Virus record (IMG/VR): IMGVR_UViG_3300027631_002331
Coordinates: 25,480 to 89,479 of that record
Strand: one strand, 5' to 3'
Source: a virus
DNA length: 64,000 bases
Shown: piece by piece, positions 41,608 to 50,403 of the stretch
How the letters are laid out: the number at the start of each line of letters is the position of its first letter
Numbering within the stretch: position 1 is the stretch's first letter
The notes under the pieces: generated by a model
What the model was told of the DNA's origin: nothing
Seen by the model: only the letters and a program-made list of their open reading frames with translations
The model's database searches: none
Translations under genes and position numbers: made by a program

Positions 41608-43230
41608 ATGCCAAATTGGAAAAAAGTAATAATAAGTGGATCCAATATATCCCAATTAACAAATGATTCGGGTTATGTATTGGCTGACCAAGTTAGTGGT
41701 TCATCTACTCTTCCCATATCTAACTTAAGTGCTTCACTTACAACAACTGATCAAATAATAAGCTCATCAGTAGCAGCATTAAGTGGATCAGCATCAACTA
41801 GAAGAGATGTGATGTATTCTCAGCTAGAGTTTATGAACGTTAGCTTAAGTGGGTCATCATCAGCATCTAGAAATACTTTATCAAGACAAGTTAGTGGATC
41901 ATTTACAGAAGTAAGTGCATCGTTAACAACTACTGATCAAATAATAAGCGCTTCAGTAGCAGCTTTAAGTGGATCAGCATCAGATGCTAGAAATGCATTA
42001 ACAACAATATCAGCTTCATATGCTTTAACAGCATCATACTCCCATACAGCATCATATGCTGCAATTTCCCAACACTCTATAACTACAAATGAAATAGTAG
42101 TAAATGTTAAGAATACATCAGGTGGTAGTATAGCTAAGGGAGTACCTGTATATGCTACTGGGGTTACAGGAGATAATATTAATATAGCTATAGCCTCTAA
42201 TCTCTCTTCAAATACTATGCCTGCAATTGGTGTACTTGGAGAAACACTAGGAACCAATGCCTCAGGAACAGCAGTTGTAAGTGGTAAAATAATAGGAGTA
42301 GATACAGCAGGATTTACAGCAGGTCAAAACATATATGTAAATTCTAATGGAGATTTTACACAAACTAAACCAACAGGTAGTAGTTTTATCCAAAATATTG
42401 GAGTTGTAGGTAAAGTAAATGCAACTGAAGGAGAAATACTTATACAAGGTTCAGGTAGATCAAATGATTTACCCAATCTAGAATCAGGATATATTTGGGT
42501 TGGAGATGGAGATGGAGTACCTACAGCTGTTTTAACTTCTTCAATATCAGCTTCATATGCTTTAACAGCATCATACGCTATATCATCATCACATGAAATT
42601 ACTCATGAAGTAAGCTCATCATACGCTCAAACAGCTACATCAGCATCATACGCTTTAACAGCATCATATGCTTTGAATGGTGGTGGGGGTAGTGGATTTC
42701 CTGCGGAATATGTAACATCAAATACTACTGCTGAAAAAAATAAAACATATGTCTTTGAAACATCAACAGCATATACATTAACCTTACCTTCTACCCCAAC
42801 AGATGGGGATTCAATTCAAATTTCTAATAGATCTAATATAGGAACTAACGTATTAGGTAGGAATGGAGAGTTGATAATGGGTAGTGCAAATGATTTAACT
42901 TTAGATTTAGCAACAGCATCATTTATATTAACATATGCTGGAGGAAATCAAGGATGGGTTATAATAGGAGCAGGTGGTGGAGCTACCACAGGAAGTGCGG
43001 AATCAGTTTGGTATAATGGAGGAACATTTTTATCCTCATCGGTAGATGTTAGAATAACTGGTAGTTTAAGTATGGTTGGAAGTGAAGCTAACTTTGAAAC
43101 ACTGCAAATAGTATTACCTGAAATATCCCAAAGTGGTAACTTTGCTGATGATACAGCTGCAGCCATAGGGGGTATAGCATTAGGTGGATTATATAGAAAT
43201 GGTAACCTTATAGCAATAAGACTTTCATAA
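41608..43230 (+). CDS. Tail fibre protein with repeat shaft and conserved tip
   Basis: A 540-residue protein. The N-terminal PNWKKVIISGSNISQL is a fibre anchor. It carries three or four units of the 40089 shaft repeat, a ladder of SASYALTASYSHTASY-type repeats, then a middle domain with GIVSGKIIGVDTAG-like strands (VPVYATGVTG, GVVGKVNATEGEILIQG), a second SYALTASYA ladder and a late VTSNTTAEKNKTYVFETS domain. It ends NFADDTAAAIGGIALGGLY with RNGNLIAIRLS, the cassette's shared tip. It probably makes contact with the host. Confidence 0.85.
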   Translation: MPNWKKVIISGSNISQLTNDSGYVLADQVSGSSTLPISNLSASLTTTDQIISSSVAALSGSASTRRDVMYSQLEFMNVSLSGSSSASRNTLSRQVSGSFTEVSASLTTTDQIISASVAALSGSASDARNALTTISASYALTASYSHTASYAAISQHSITTNEIVVNVKNTSGGSIAKGVPVYATGVTGDNINIAIASNLSSNTMPAIGVLGETLGTNASGTAVVSGKIIGVDTAGFTAGQNIYVNSNGDFTQTKPTGSSFIQNIGVVGKVNATEGEILIQGSGRSNDLPNLESGYIWVGDGDGVPTAVLTSSISASYALTASYAISSSHEITHEVSSSYAQTATSASYALTASYALNGGGGSGFPAEYVTSNTTAEKNKTYVFETSTAYTLTLPSTPTDGDSIQISNRSNIGTNVLGRNGELIMGSANDLTLDLATASFILTYAGGNQGWVIIGAGGGATTGSAESVWYNGGTFLSSSVDVRITGSLSMVGSEANFETLQIVLPEISQSGNFADDTAAAIGGIALGGLYRNGNLIAIRLS

Positions 43231-43248
43231 ACAACAATAAAATAAGAT

Positions 43249-45591
43249 ATGGCAATACAAGTAACAGGATCAATGGATATCTCCGGCAGTATTTCAGGAT
43301 CAATGAGTGGTTCATTTCAGGGAGATGGATCTAAATTAACTGGTGTACCTGTAGGTTTCCCATATTCTGGATCAGCAGAAATAACAGGTAGTTTTGTAGT
43401 ATCTGGTTCTTTGGGAATAACAGGTAGTTTTGTAGCTACTGGTTCTATCGTTTCAACAGGTAGTATTCAATCAACAGGTAGTGTAGAATTTTCTTTTTCA
43501 AACAAATTGGGTGCTTGGTCAACAGCTCCTGGTTTAAATGTAGATAGATCTCGGTTAGGAGGGGCTGGAAATGATGTGAATGCTGCTTTAGCATTTGGTG
43601 GTCAATCTTATGGTACTTGTACAGAAGAATATAATGGTACAACATGGTCACCAAGTGCTGCATTACAAAATGCAGGATATGATATACCAGGAGCAGGAAC
43701 TCAAACAGCAGCATTAGCAGTTGGTGGTTCCTACAGAGGGGGTTGCACAGAAGAATATAATGGTGCAACATGGTCACCAGGAGGTGCCTTAAGTGACACA
43801 TCATATGGTAGATCAGCAGCAGGAACCCAAAACGCAGGATTAGCAACTGGTGGGTATAGTGGTGCTAATACTTGCACAGAAGAATATAATGGTGCTTCTT
43901 GGGCATCAGGTGGCGCTTTACAAATTGGAGTTTTTAATTCGGTATCAGTAGGAACTCAAAATGCTGCTTTAGCATTTGGTGGTTATAGTTATATTCAACA
44001 AGACAATACTAATGCTACACAACAATATAATGGCTCAACTTGGTCCATAGCATCTTCATTAAACCATGCAACTACAGAACACGCTGGTGCTGGAACAGAA
44101 ACCTCAGCACTATCATTTGGTGGTTATGCAGCTTATACAGAAGAATATGATGGTACATCATGGTCAATGGGTGGTAATTTATCAAATAATAGATCCAATG
44201 CTGGAGGAGCAGGAGGTAGTAAATCATCAGCTTTAGCATTTGGTGGTTCTCCACTTACTTCAACATCTGAAGAATACGCACCAGGAAATACAATTACAAA
44301 AACTTTTGATTATGATGAAAACACTGGACTTACAGACATAACAGATTTAAAAGCACATAACCTAACCTTTAGTGGTACTCTTACAACTAGTGGTTCAGAT
44401 GCCCGAATTCTATTAGATAGCCCCCAAACCCCAATTAATACATGGCGCACTTCTGGAAATACAATATTAGAAAGAGTCAATGGTGTTAGTGGGATGAATG
44501 CGCCTGGTGATGTATTATCAATAGGTGGAACAGATCCAGATAATGAAGTTTTGGGTTCTACAACAACTCGTATGGTAGAGAAATTTGAAAATTTTACTGA
44601 AGTATGGTCAGGAGCTAATTATACTAATATTCAAAGATATAATTCTTCTGCTGATAGTTGTTTAATAGTTGGTGGGTGCAATGATACTTACAATATTTGT
44701 TCTGAGATTTTAGATTATTTTAATGGCCCCCAGTTTGGATTTGATACTATTTGGACAACAACAACAGCACCTACCACAGGGAGAAGTAATTTAGCCCAAG
44801 GAAATGATGTTATTTTTGGAGGGTTTGATGGTACTGCAGTAGTAAATTGTACTGAAGAATATGATCCCAACACTAACACATGGTCAACATGTACTGGTAT
44901 GAGTTTAGGTAGATCGGGTCTATCGGGAAATCAACATGGTTCCGTATTAGCAACTGGTGGAAGTGATGGAAGTTCTATAACAAACTGCACAGAAATGTAT
45001 AATGGTGGTGTGTGGACAACATGTGCTGGTATGGGTACCTCAAAATCAAACCATGCTGCAGCTGCAGTCGGTTCTAACAATAACACTTTGGCATTTGGTG
45101 GTTATGGTTCTTACAATGCTTGCTCTGAACAATTTGATCCTACCTCAAACACATGGGCTAATAGAGGTGGTTTGTTAGCATACAGTCAATGCACCAATGG
45201 TAATGCATTTAGCCCCCAGGGAGGGGAAAAAACACCTATGTCATTCTCCAGCTGCGATAACAGATCATTTATATACAACTGGAAGACCATTTACAATCCA
45301 GATTGTGCTTTAGAATATAACTCTACAGGTTCTGACTCTCCAAACCTAATAGCTAAGGGGATTTTTGAAGGTGAGTTTAAAGGTTGTTTTAATGGCCAAG
45401 CATGCTCAGCATTACAATCAGGATTTGCTTCAATAGCAAATACAGCAGCTACTGCATCATATGTAGACTCAGATGCTGTTGATTTTAGTACCCTTAATAA
45501 TTATGCTGATGATGCATCAGCAGCAGCAGGAGGTGTTCCAATCGGGTCATTATATAGAAATGGAAACTTCATAGTAATAAGACTTACATAA
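43249..45591 (+). CDS. Kelch-repeat tail fibre / adhesin
   Basis: A 780-residue protein, the largest of the fibre set. A beta-rich stalk starts with GSMDISGSISGSMSGSFQG and a TGSFVVSGSLGITGSF repeat. Then two groups of kelch-like units follow: residues about 95-340 (AALAFGGQSYGTCTEEYNG with TTWSP, repeated six or seven times) and about 510-670 (NCTEEYDPNTNTWSTCTG, four or so). Kelch units build beta-propellers that bind protein or glycan. Each group contains many Cys residues in the same unit position. The tip ends in DDASAAAGGVPIGSLYRNG. Confidence 0.85.
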   Translation: MAIQVTGSMDISGSISGSMSGSFQGDGSKLTGVPVGFPYSGSAEITGSFVVSGSLGITGSFVATGSIVSTGSIQSTGSVEFSFSNKLGAWSTAPGLNVDRSRLGGAGNDVNAALAFGGQSYGTCTEEYNGTTWSPSAALQNAGYDIPGAGTQTAALAVGGSYRGGCTEEYNGATWSPGGALSDTSYGRSAAGTQNAGLATGGYSGANTCTEEYNGASWASGGALQIGVFNSVSVGTQNAALAFGGYSYIQQDNTNATQQYNGSTWSIASSLNHATTEHAGAGTETSALSFGGYAAYTEEYDGTSWSMGGNLSNNRSNAGGAGGSKSSALAFGGSPLTSTSEEYAPGNTITKTFDYDENTGLTDITDLKAHNLTFSGTLTTSGSDARILLDSPQTPINTWRTSGNTILERVNGVSGMNAPGDVLSIGGTDPDNEVLGSTTTRMVEKFENFTEVWSGANYTNIQRYNSSADSCLIVGGCNDTYNICSEILDYFNGPQFGFDTIWTTTTAPTTGRSNLAQGNDVIFGGFDGTAVVNCTEEYDPNTNTWSTCTGMSLGRSGLSGNQHGSVLATGGSDGSSITNCTEMYNGGVWTTCAGMGTSKSNHAAAAVGSNNNTLAFGGYGSYNACSEQFDPTSNTWANRGGLLAYSQCTNGNAFSPQGGEKTPMSFSSCDNRSFIYNWKTIYNPDCALEYNSTGSDSPNLIAKGIFEGEFKGCFNGQACSALQSGFASIANTAATASYVDSDAVDFSTLNNYADDASAAAGGVPIGSLYRNGNFIVIRLT

Positions 45592-45605
45592 AATAAAAAT
45601 AAGAT

Positions 45606-47333
45606 ATGGCATTACATTTAACAGGCTCAATACACATTTCAGGATCAATGAGTGGTTCGTTTCAAGGCGATGGATCTCAATTAACAGGTATCGCTGGAGG
45701 TACAAATCCAACCACAGGTAGCATGCCATTAAATATTAGTGGCGCATTTGTAGATTCACCAATAACAGCTCAAAACGCAGGTTTTACCCCTAATGCCAAC
45801 AATGGAGTAACATATACAGAAGTTACACCTAATAATATATTTGTTAGTACAGGGAATATTTGTATATCAGACAGATTCGTAGGTATTTCCCCTTCATTTG
45901 GGACTGTTTTTGAAGCTGCCAGTTTAGGAGGGTCTGGATTTGAAATAATAGCTGTAAATGATAATGGTACAATATCATCAGATATTCAAAATAATTATAA
46001 CGGTGGTAGCCTACTCGGCTCTTCATTATCTAGCATAACAACACCCTTCCCAGTAACATACACAGATGGTGATGGTGATACTCTTACTGTAACAATTTCT
46101 ACCGCAGCTGATAATGCGGGTGTTGTCTATATGGGAGGTACTGGAACTAATGGTGTATTCCAACCATCTGATTTTATAGATGGAAATGGGAGTTACAATG
46201 AAGGTGGTGGAGTAACTTCTCCAACAACTTTAGCTTTTGGAGGAGTAAATGCAGAAGCCGGAACTACAATTTCTTCACCCTTAACAGTAACCCAAAACTT
46301 ATCTATTGGGGGAACAATTGGAGGAGCAGGAGAATCAACTATTACATTAACCACATCAGAAATTAGTCAAATTCAAGGTGCTTCCGGGGTAGTAAATTCT
46401 AAGGGAAATGTGACTTATATTACCTTTAATGTCGCTAATGCAACCAACTTAGTAGATAACCAAACATATTCTGCTGTAACATTAGGATCTTCTACAACTT
46501 TCCCAAGTAATGATCCCTCTACTTATACAAGAGAGTGGACATACTTAGCAGAAGGTAATGCTGATCTAAACTTAGGTTTAGGAAATTCAATTCTATATAT
46601 TGACAACCCAACCTTCCTTGTTATTTATGATGATACTGGAAATAGAGCTCTCAGTGATTACAACAACCCAGCAGGACTAGGTCAATTAGATGTAGCTACA
46701 GCAGTAGGATCTGGTGGTGCTTTGACTACTGTAGGTGATATAACAGTAACAGGAAATATAACAGGTAAAAGTAATATAATTTTAACAGGTGGAGATAATG
46801 TTTCTTTACCAACCATTAATTATTCTCAAGTAGGTAGTGGATTTGAATCCGACATACTAAGTAATGGAGGTGCTACAACAGATGTAGTATACCTTACCTT
46901 TAACACTGGATCAGGAGTAGGTCTAGTGGATGGTCAAACTTATAGTTTTCTAATTTATGATGATGGAATTTCAAAAACATTTACAACAGATTGGATTTAT
47001 ATAGATGAAAATAACTCCGATAGGTCATTCCCTGTAGGTGAATCACGTTTATACGCTTACGAAAGTGGGAATACATACTACGATGATAGTAACAGCTCCC
47101 AATTTACAACACTAGCTGCACCAAACTCATACGAAGCATCCCCACAATCTGGGAATGCCACTATAGGTAACGCCAATATAGATGGTGTTATATCTAAAAA
47201 TGAAACTGCTTCAGCTAGATACTATATAGAAGACACAGGAGCTTTACCTAATGCAGAAGGTGCATTTAAATTTAAGATAGCGGATAATGGAGATCTAGGT
47301 ACAGCTGGGTATATTACTTTTGTAAGAGAATAA
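45606..47333 (+). CDS. Tail fibre / adhesin, beta-rich
   Basis: A 575-residue protein that shares its N-terminal stalk with the kelch fibre (GSIHISGSMSGSFQGDGSQL). The middle is Gly/Thr/Asn-rich beta structure without kelch units; it has two similar blocks (FNVANATNLVDNQTYS and FNTGSGVGLVDGQTYSF), which suggests domain duplication. The C-terminal part ends GDLGTAGYITFVRE. A host-binding or spike role is likely. Confidence 0.75.
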   Translation: MALHLTGSIHISGSMSGSFQGDGSQLTGIAGGTNPTTGSMPLNISGAFVDSPITAQNAGFTPNANNGVTYTEVTPNNIFVSTGNICISDRFVGISPSFGTVFEAASLGGSGFEIIAVNDNGTISSDIQNNYNGGSLLGSSLSSITTPFPVTYTDGDGDTLTVTISTAADNAGVVYMGGTGTNGVFQPSDFIDGNGSYNEGGGVTSPTTLAFGGVNAEAGTTISSPLTVTQNLSIGGTIGGAGESTITLTTSEISQIQGASGVVNSKGNVTYITFNVANATNLVDNQTYSAVTLGSSTTFPSNDPSTYTREWTYLAEGNADLNLGLGNSILYIDNPTFLVIYDDTGNRALSDYNNPAGLGQLDVATAVGSGGALTTVGDITVTGNITGKSNIILTGGDNVSLPTINYSQVGSGFESDILSNGGATTDVVYLTFNTGSGVGLVDGQTYSFLIYDDGISKTFTTDWIYIDENNSDRSFPVGESRLYAYESGNTYYDDSNSSQFTTLAAPNSYEASPQSGNATIGNANIDGVISKNETASARYYIEDTGALPNAEGAFKFKIADNGDLGTAGYITFVRE

Positions 47334-47334
47334 T

Positions 47335-47841
47335 ATGGGGATATTTGTAAATACAGGAGGTATTGGTGAAGTTTATGCAGGTAGTGAATCTATAGGTGAA
47401 ATCTACGCTGGAACTGAATTAGTTTGGCAGAAATCAGCCGCAGTTTCATTAGCGGGTACAATAGGCCAAAATCCCTCCTCAGGGTTAAGTATAGTAGGCT
47501 GGGGGATTCCAGCAGGAGCTCCCAATAATATAGTAGTACTTGACAATTCTTTCCCTAACCCTGCAGTTTTCACTGGAGATGTATTCCCTTCAACACTAAC
47601 AACAGTTTCTACCATAGAGATTATAGGTAGAACATCTAGGAATAGTGTTACTTTCACTAATGGGGTTGGTGGATTCCAAGGGATAATTGATACAGATCCT
47701 TCAAATCAAGGTAGCAAATTTGGGTTATATTTTGCTACTGGAACAGATGCGGGTGCAGGAATTAATACACTAAATTCTACATTTGGGTCTGGATTTCTCA
47801 TAAATAGTTCAGAAGTCCCATTTGAATGGGTAACTACATAA
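47335..47841 (+). CDS. Short fibre/attachment protein
   Basis: A 168-residue protein starting MGIFVNTGGIGEVYAGSESI. The pair of GE-V/I-YAG units (GEVYAGSESI, GEIYAGTELVW) is a strand repeat common in fibre anchors of many phages. The rest is beta-rich, with Gly/Pro turns. It starts 1 base after the previous fibre. Confidence 0.65.
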   Translation: MGIFVNTGGIGEVYAGSESIGEIYAGTELVWQKSAAVSLAGTIGQNPSSGLSIVGWGIPAGAPNNIVVLDNSFPNPAVFTGDVFPSTLTTVSTIEIIGRTSRNSVTFTNGVGGFQGIIDTDPSNQGSKFGLYFATGTDAGAGINTLNSTFGSGFLINSSEVPFEWVTT

Positions 47842-47860
47842 CAATAAAATAATTTAAATC

Positions 47861-48118
47861 ATGGCATTAAAATATTACACAGCAACTAATACAGGAAAAG
47901 GATTCATTACTCATAATGATAATGAATCTGCTCATATTGCTGGACACCCAGCAGACATTTGGACTACTGAAAATACTACTTGGGCTACTAGAGTAGGCGC
48001 TACTGAAAAAACATTTGCTGAAGCACAAGCATTAGTATCTGCATCTCTAGATGGTAAATTCTACAAACAAGGTCAAAATAGTGGATCAGCTAAAACCTAC
48101 TCTCTTCCTACAATATAA
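47861..48118 (+). CDS. Small fibre-cassette protein, unknown
   Basis: An 85-residue protein (MALKYYTATNTGKGFITHND), with two Trp-containing motifs (ADIWTTENTTWATRVG). No motif of known function. It is the last gene before the sulfation block, and a host-type promoter follows at its stop. Confidence 0.6.
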   Translation: MALKYYTATNTGKGFITHNDNESAHIAGHPADIWTTENTTWATRVGATEKTFAEAQALVSASLDGKFYKQGQNSGSAKTYSLPTI

Positions 48119-48119
48119 A

Positions 48120-48149
48120 TTGGAGTAGTCAAAATAATATCGTATATTA
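48120..48149 (+). promoter_or_regulatory. Early/middle promoter TTG-N20-TATATTA
   Basis: TTG (48120-48122) and TATATTA (48143-48149) are 20 bases apart and precede the sulfotransferase by about 30 bases. The TCG before the second box is as in the other copies. Confidence 0.65.
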
Positions 48150-48181
48150 ATACTATATTAAAGTTATAATAATAAGTTTTT

Positions 48182-49003
48182 ATGAATCAGACGGTTTACT
48201 ATCAATCTTCTCTTCCAAGAGCAGGATCAACATTACTCCAAAACCTAATAGGTCAAAACCCCCAATTTCATGTCACTCCTACCTCCGGTATGATAGATAT
48301 GATGTTGGGTACTCGAATAGGATACAACGGCAACAAAGAAGCACAAGCAGGAGACAAACAAAAGTGGAAAGAAGGATTCTACTCCTATTGTAGAGAAGGA
48401 TTTAAAGGTTATATTAAAGCTTTTACAGACAAACCCTATATTCTAGATAAAAATAGAGCATGGGGTTCTTATTATCCTTTACTTAACGAAATAAACCCAA
48501 ACCCTAAAATCTTATTTATGGTAAGGGATTTAAAGGCAATATTTGCCTCCATGGAAAAAAAATTCCGTATGAATCCTGATTATGATGATGGTTTATTAGA
48601 TAATACTAAATTAAATAATATTACAACTCAACAACGAGTAGAAACATGGGCCCAAGGTCATCCAATAGGATACGCATTAAATAAACTACACCAGTCTATA
48701 TTAGATAAAACAGCCTTTAACTTCCTATTCATTAGATATGAAGATTTATGTAATAACCCAGAACCACAAATACAAAGTATTTACAATTTCTTTGGTTTAG
48801 AACAATTTCAACATAACTTTAACAATATACCCCAAATTACAGTTGAAGATGATAGTATACATGGTATTTACGGTGATCATACCATAAGAAATACTTTAGG
48901 TATGTTACCTGATGACTCTAAAGAAATATTAGGAGAATATACATGTGATTGGATAGACAATAATTTTAAATGGTTTTTTGATACTTTTAAATATAATAAA
49001 TAA
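48182..49003 (+). CDS. Sulfotransferase (PAPS-dependent)
   Basis: A 273-residue protein. The 5'-phosphosulfate loop is SSLPRAGSTLLQNLIG (about 8-23) and the 3'-phosphate segment is KILFMVRDLKAIFASMEK (about 101-118). A C-terminal RYEDLCNNPEPQIQ motif with IYNFFGL completes the family. It would transfer sulfate from PAPS to a glycan, lipid or protein. The gene is followed by an APS-kinase-like gene (overlapping by 1 base), which could make PAPS. The acceptor is not known. Confidence 0.9.
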   Translation: MNQTVYYQSSLPRAGSTLLQNLIGQNPQFHVTPTSGMIDMMLGTRIGYNGNKEAQAGDKQKWKEGFYSYCREGFKGYIKAFTDKPYILDKNRAWGSYYPLLNEINPNPKILFMVRDLKAIFASMEKKFRMNPDYDDGLLDNTKLNNITTQQRVETWAQGHPIGYALNKLHQSILDKTAFNFLFIRYEDLCNNPEPQIQSIYNFFGLEQFQHNFNNIPQITVEDDSIHGIYGDHTIRNTLGMLPDDSKEILGEYTCDWIDNNFKWFFDTFKYNK

Positions 49004-49431
49004 TGATATATTGGTTTACAGGGCAACCCGCCCACGGAAAAACAGTTTTAGCTAACATGCTTAAGAAGGAAAAACCTGGGGCATTTAGGATAGATGGTGA
49101 TGATATGAGAGAGTTATTTTCTAATAAAGATTATTCTATAAACGGTAGAGTAGTTAATGTTGGAACTGCACAACGTATAGCTCAGTATCTTAATAACCAA
49201 GGTAAAGATGTTATAGTATCATTAGTAGCACCTTATATTGACCAAAGAGAAGATTTCAAAACATTAATGGGTGATCAAATGATAGAGTTTTATGTACATA
49301 CATCAGAACCTAGAGAAAGAGATCATTTTAAGGCAATAGCTTATGTAGCTCCTAAGGAAAACTTCATAGATATTGACACTACGGAAGATACCCCAGAACA
49401 ATCATTTGAAAAAGTATTAGCAGCTATTTAA
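49003..49431 (+). CDS. Adenylylsulfate kinase-like protein (CysC family)
   Basis: A 142-residue P-loop kinase. Walker A is GQPAHGKTVLAN (about 7-18). RIDGDDMRELFSNKDYS resembles the CysC substrate region, and SLVAPYIDQREDF and YVHTSEPRERDHFK follow the family pattern. Canonical CysC phosphorylates APS to PAPS, the donor for sulfotransferases. Related kinases act on other nucleotide substrates (for instance cytidine diphosphoramidate kinase of Campylobacter), so substrate is not certain. No ATP sulfurylase is recognised here; APS may come from the host. Confidence 0.8.
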   Translation: MIYWFTGQPAHGKTVLANMLKKEKPGAFRIDGDDMRELFSNKDYSINGRVVNVGTAQRIAQYLNNQGKDVIVSLVAPYIDQREDFKTLMGDQMIEFYVHTSEPRERDHFKAIAYVAPKENFIDIDTTEDTPEQSFEKVLAAI

Positions 49432-49775
49432 TGGAGAAAAAAAATACTTACTTTGTAGATATAGATGGAACAATATTCGTTTATAGAAAATTTGAAACAT
49501 ACGAAACCACAGAAGCTCAGGTAATAAATAGTACTAGAAAGTATCTACAGAAAGTAAATGATCAAGGTCATATGATTATTCTTACTACAGCTAGACCAGA
49601 ATATTTAAGAGAACATACTGAATTAGAGTTAACTAAAAATGGTATACCATACCATAAGTTAATAATGCAAATAGAAAGAGGTCCTAGATACTTAATTAAT
49701 GATATGGACCCTAATAACCCCGGCGATAGAGCAATCGCCATAAATGTAAAAAGAGATGGCGGAATTAAAAGCTAA
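49431..49775 (+). CDS. HAD-type phosphatase
   Basis: A 114-residue protein. The catalytic VDIDGTI motif (about 9-15) is followed by HMIILTTARPEYL (Thr motif), a Lys helix and YLINDMDP in the last acidic position. These are the HAD motifs of small phage phosphatases. It starts in the stop of the CysC-like gene and overlaps the next gene by 20 bases, so all three are coupled. Substrate not known; it might remove 3'-phosphate from PAP or act on a sugar phosphate. Confidence 0.8.
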   Translation: MEKKNTYFVDIDGTIFVYRKFETYETTEAQVINSTRKYLQKVNDQGHMIILTTARPEYLREHTELELTKNGIPYHKLIMQIERGPRYLINDMDPNNPGDRAIAINVKRDGGIKS

Positions 49776-50157
49776 AGCAGACAAAGAATCTTCATCAACT
49801 GAAGTAAAATATTCATTCTTCGCAGGAAGGTGGCAACCACTACACAAAGGACACCTTTGGTTAATCAATGAAAGATTAAAAGAAGGTTATAATGTTTGGT
49901 TAGGAATTAGAGATGTAAAACCAGATGAAAAAAACCCTTGGACAGCAGAGCAAATCCTAGAAATGGTAAAAGAAGGTGAGTTAAAAGAACTTATTGAAGC
50001 AGGTAAAGTACTTCCTACTATTATTCCGGATATCGAATCTATCAACTATGGTAGAGGAGTGGGATATGATATTATAGAACATACCCCACCACAAGAAATT
50101 GGAGAAATCTCAGCAACATCTATTCGCAACCAAATGAAACAAGATGGTAAGTTATAA
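49756..50157 (+). CDS. HxGH nucleotidyltransferase
   Basis: A 133-residue protein with FFAGRWQPLHKGHLWLI (about 20-36), the HxGH motif, and ISATSIRNQM (about 118-127), the second phosphate-binding motif. The GRxQPxHxGH spelling resembles NadM-type NMN adenylyltransferase and some cytidylyltransferases. ATP sulfurylase belongs to the same superfamily, so a link to the sulfate route is possible but not shown. It overlaps its neighbours. Confidence 0.75.
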   Translation: MAELKAKADKESSSTEVKYSFFAGRWQPLHKGHLWLINERLKEGYNVWLGIRDVKPDEKNPWTAEQILEMVKEGELKELIEAGKVLPTIIPDIESINYGRGVGYDIIEHTPPQEIGEISATSIRNQMKQDGKL

Positions 50158-50350
50158 AAGACACATAGGAAAAACGATCTCATGGAGGGTTATAGGAACT
50201 TTAGATACTATAATCCTTTCAGGTGTTATAACAGGCTCATGGGAAACAGGATTAACAATAGGTAGTGTTGAAGTTATAACAAAAATGGTATTATATTTCT
50301 TCCATGAAAGAGCATGGTATAAGTTTAGTAAATATGGTTTATCTAAATAA
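50144..50350 (+). CDS. DUF2061 membrane protein
   Basis: A 68-residue protein with the DUF2061 pattern: KTISWRVIGTLDTIILSG, ITGSWETGLTIGSVEVITK and MVLYFFHERAWYKF. Two membrane spans are likely. In bacterial genomes I recall DUF2061 genes near or fused to sulfate-assimilation genes (cysC/cysD/cysN), which agrees with the neighbours here. Its function is unknown. Confidence 0.85.
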   Translation: MVSYKRHIGKTISWRVIGTLDTIILSGVITGSWETGLTIGSVEVITKMVLYFFHERAWYKFSKYGLSK

Positions 50351-50374
50351 TTAGGAATAATAAAAATAAAGTCG

Positions 50375-50400
50375 TATATTAATCCAATATAATATTTATC
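50375..50400 (+). promoter_or_regulatory. Double promoter: TATATTA box and late-like AATATTTAT box
   Basis: TCGTATATTA (50372-50381) is the early/middle box, with TTA rather than TTG upstream. AATATTTATC (50391-50400) is a late-type box right before the ATG at 50404. The two together suggest expression in more than one phase. Confidence 0.4.
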
Positions 50401-50403
50401 AAT

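Noticed and set aside
41546-41629. 27-codon frame before the second repeat fibre (MYYGPNRGSGQY...)
   Set aside because: Too short, runs out of frame into the fibre gene start, and has no support beyond an ATG.
43445-43846. Minus-strand open frame over the kelch fibre gene
   Set aside because: Low-complexity Leu/His-rich translation produced by the repeats on the opposite strand; not protein-like.
49003-49431. Gluconate kinase or shikimate kinase reading of the CysC-like gene
   Set aside because: The RIDGDDMRELFS and YVAPKENFIDIDT segments fit the APS-kinase family better, although non-APS substrates remain possible.
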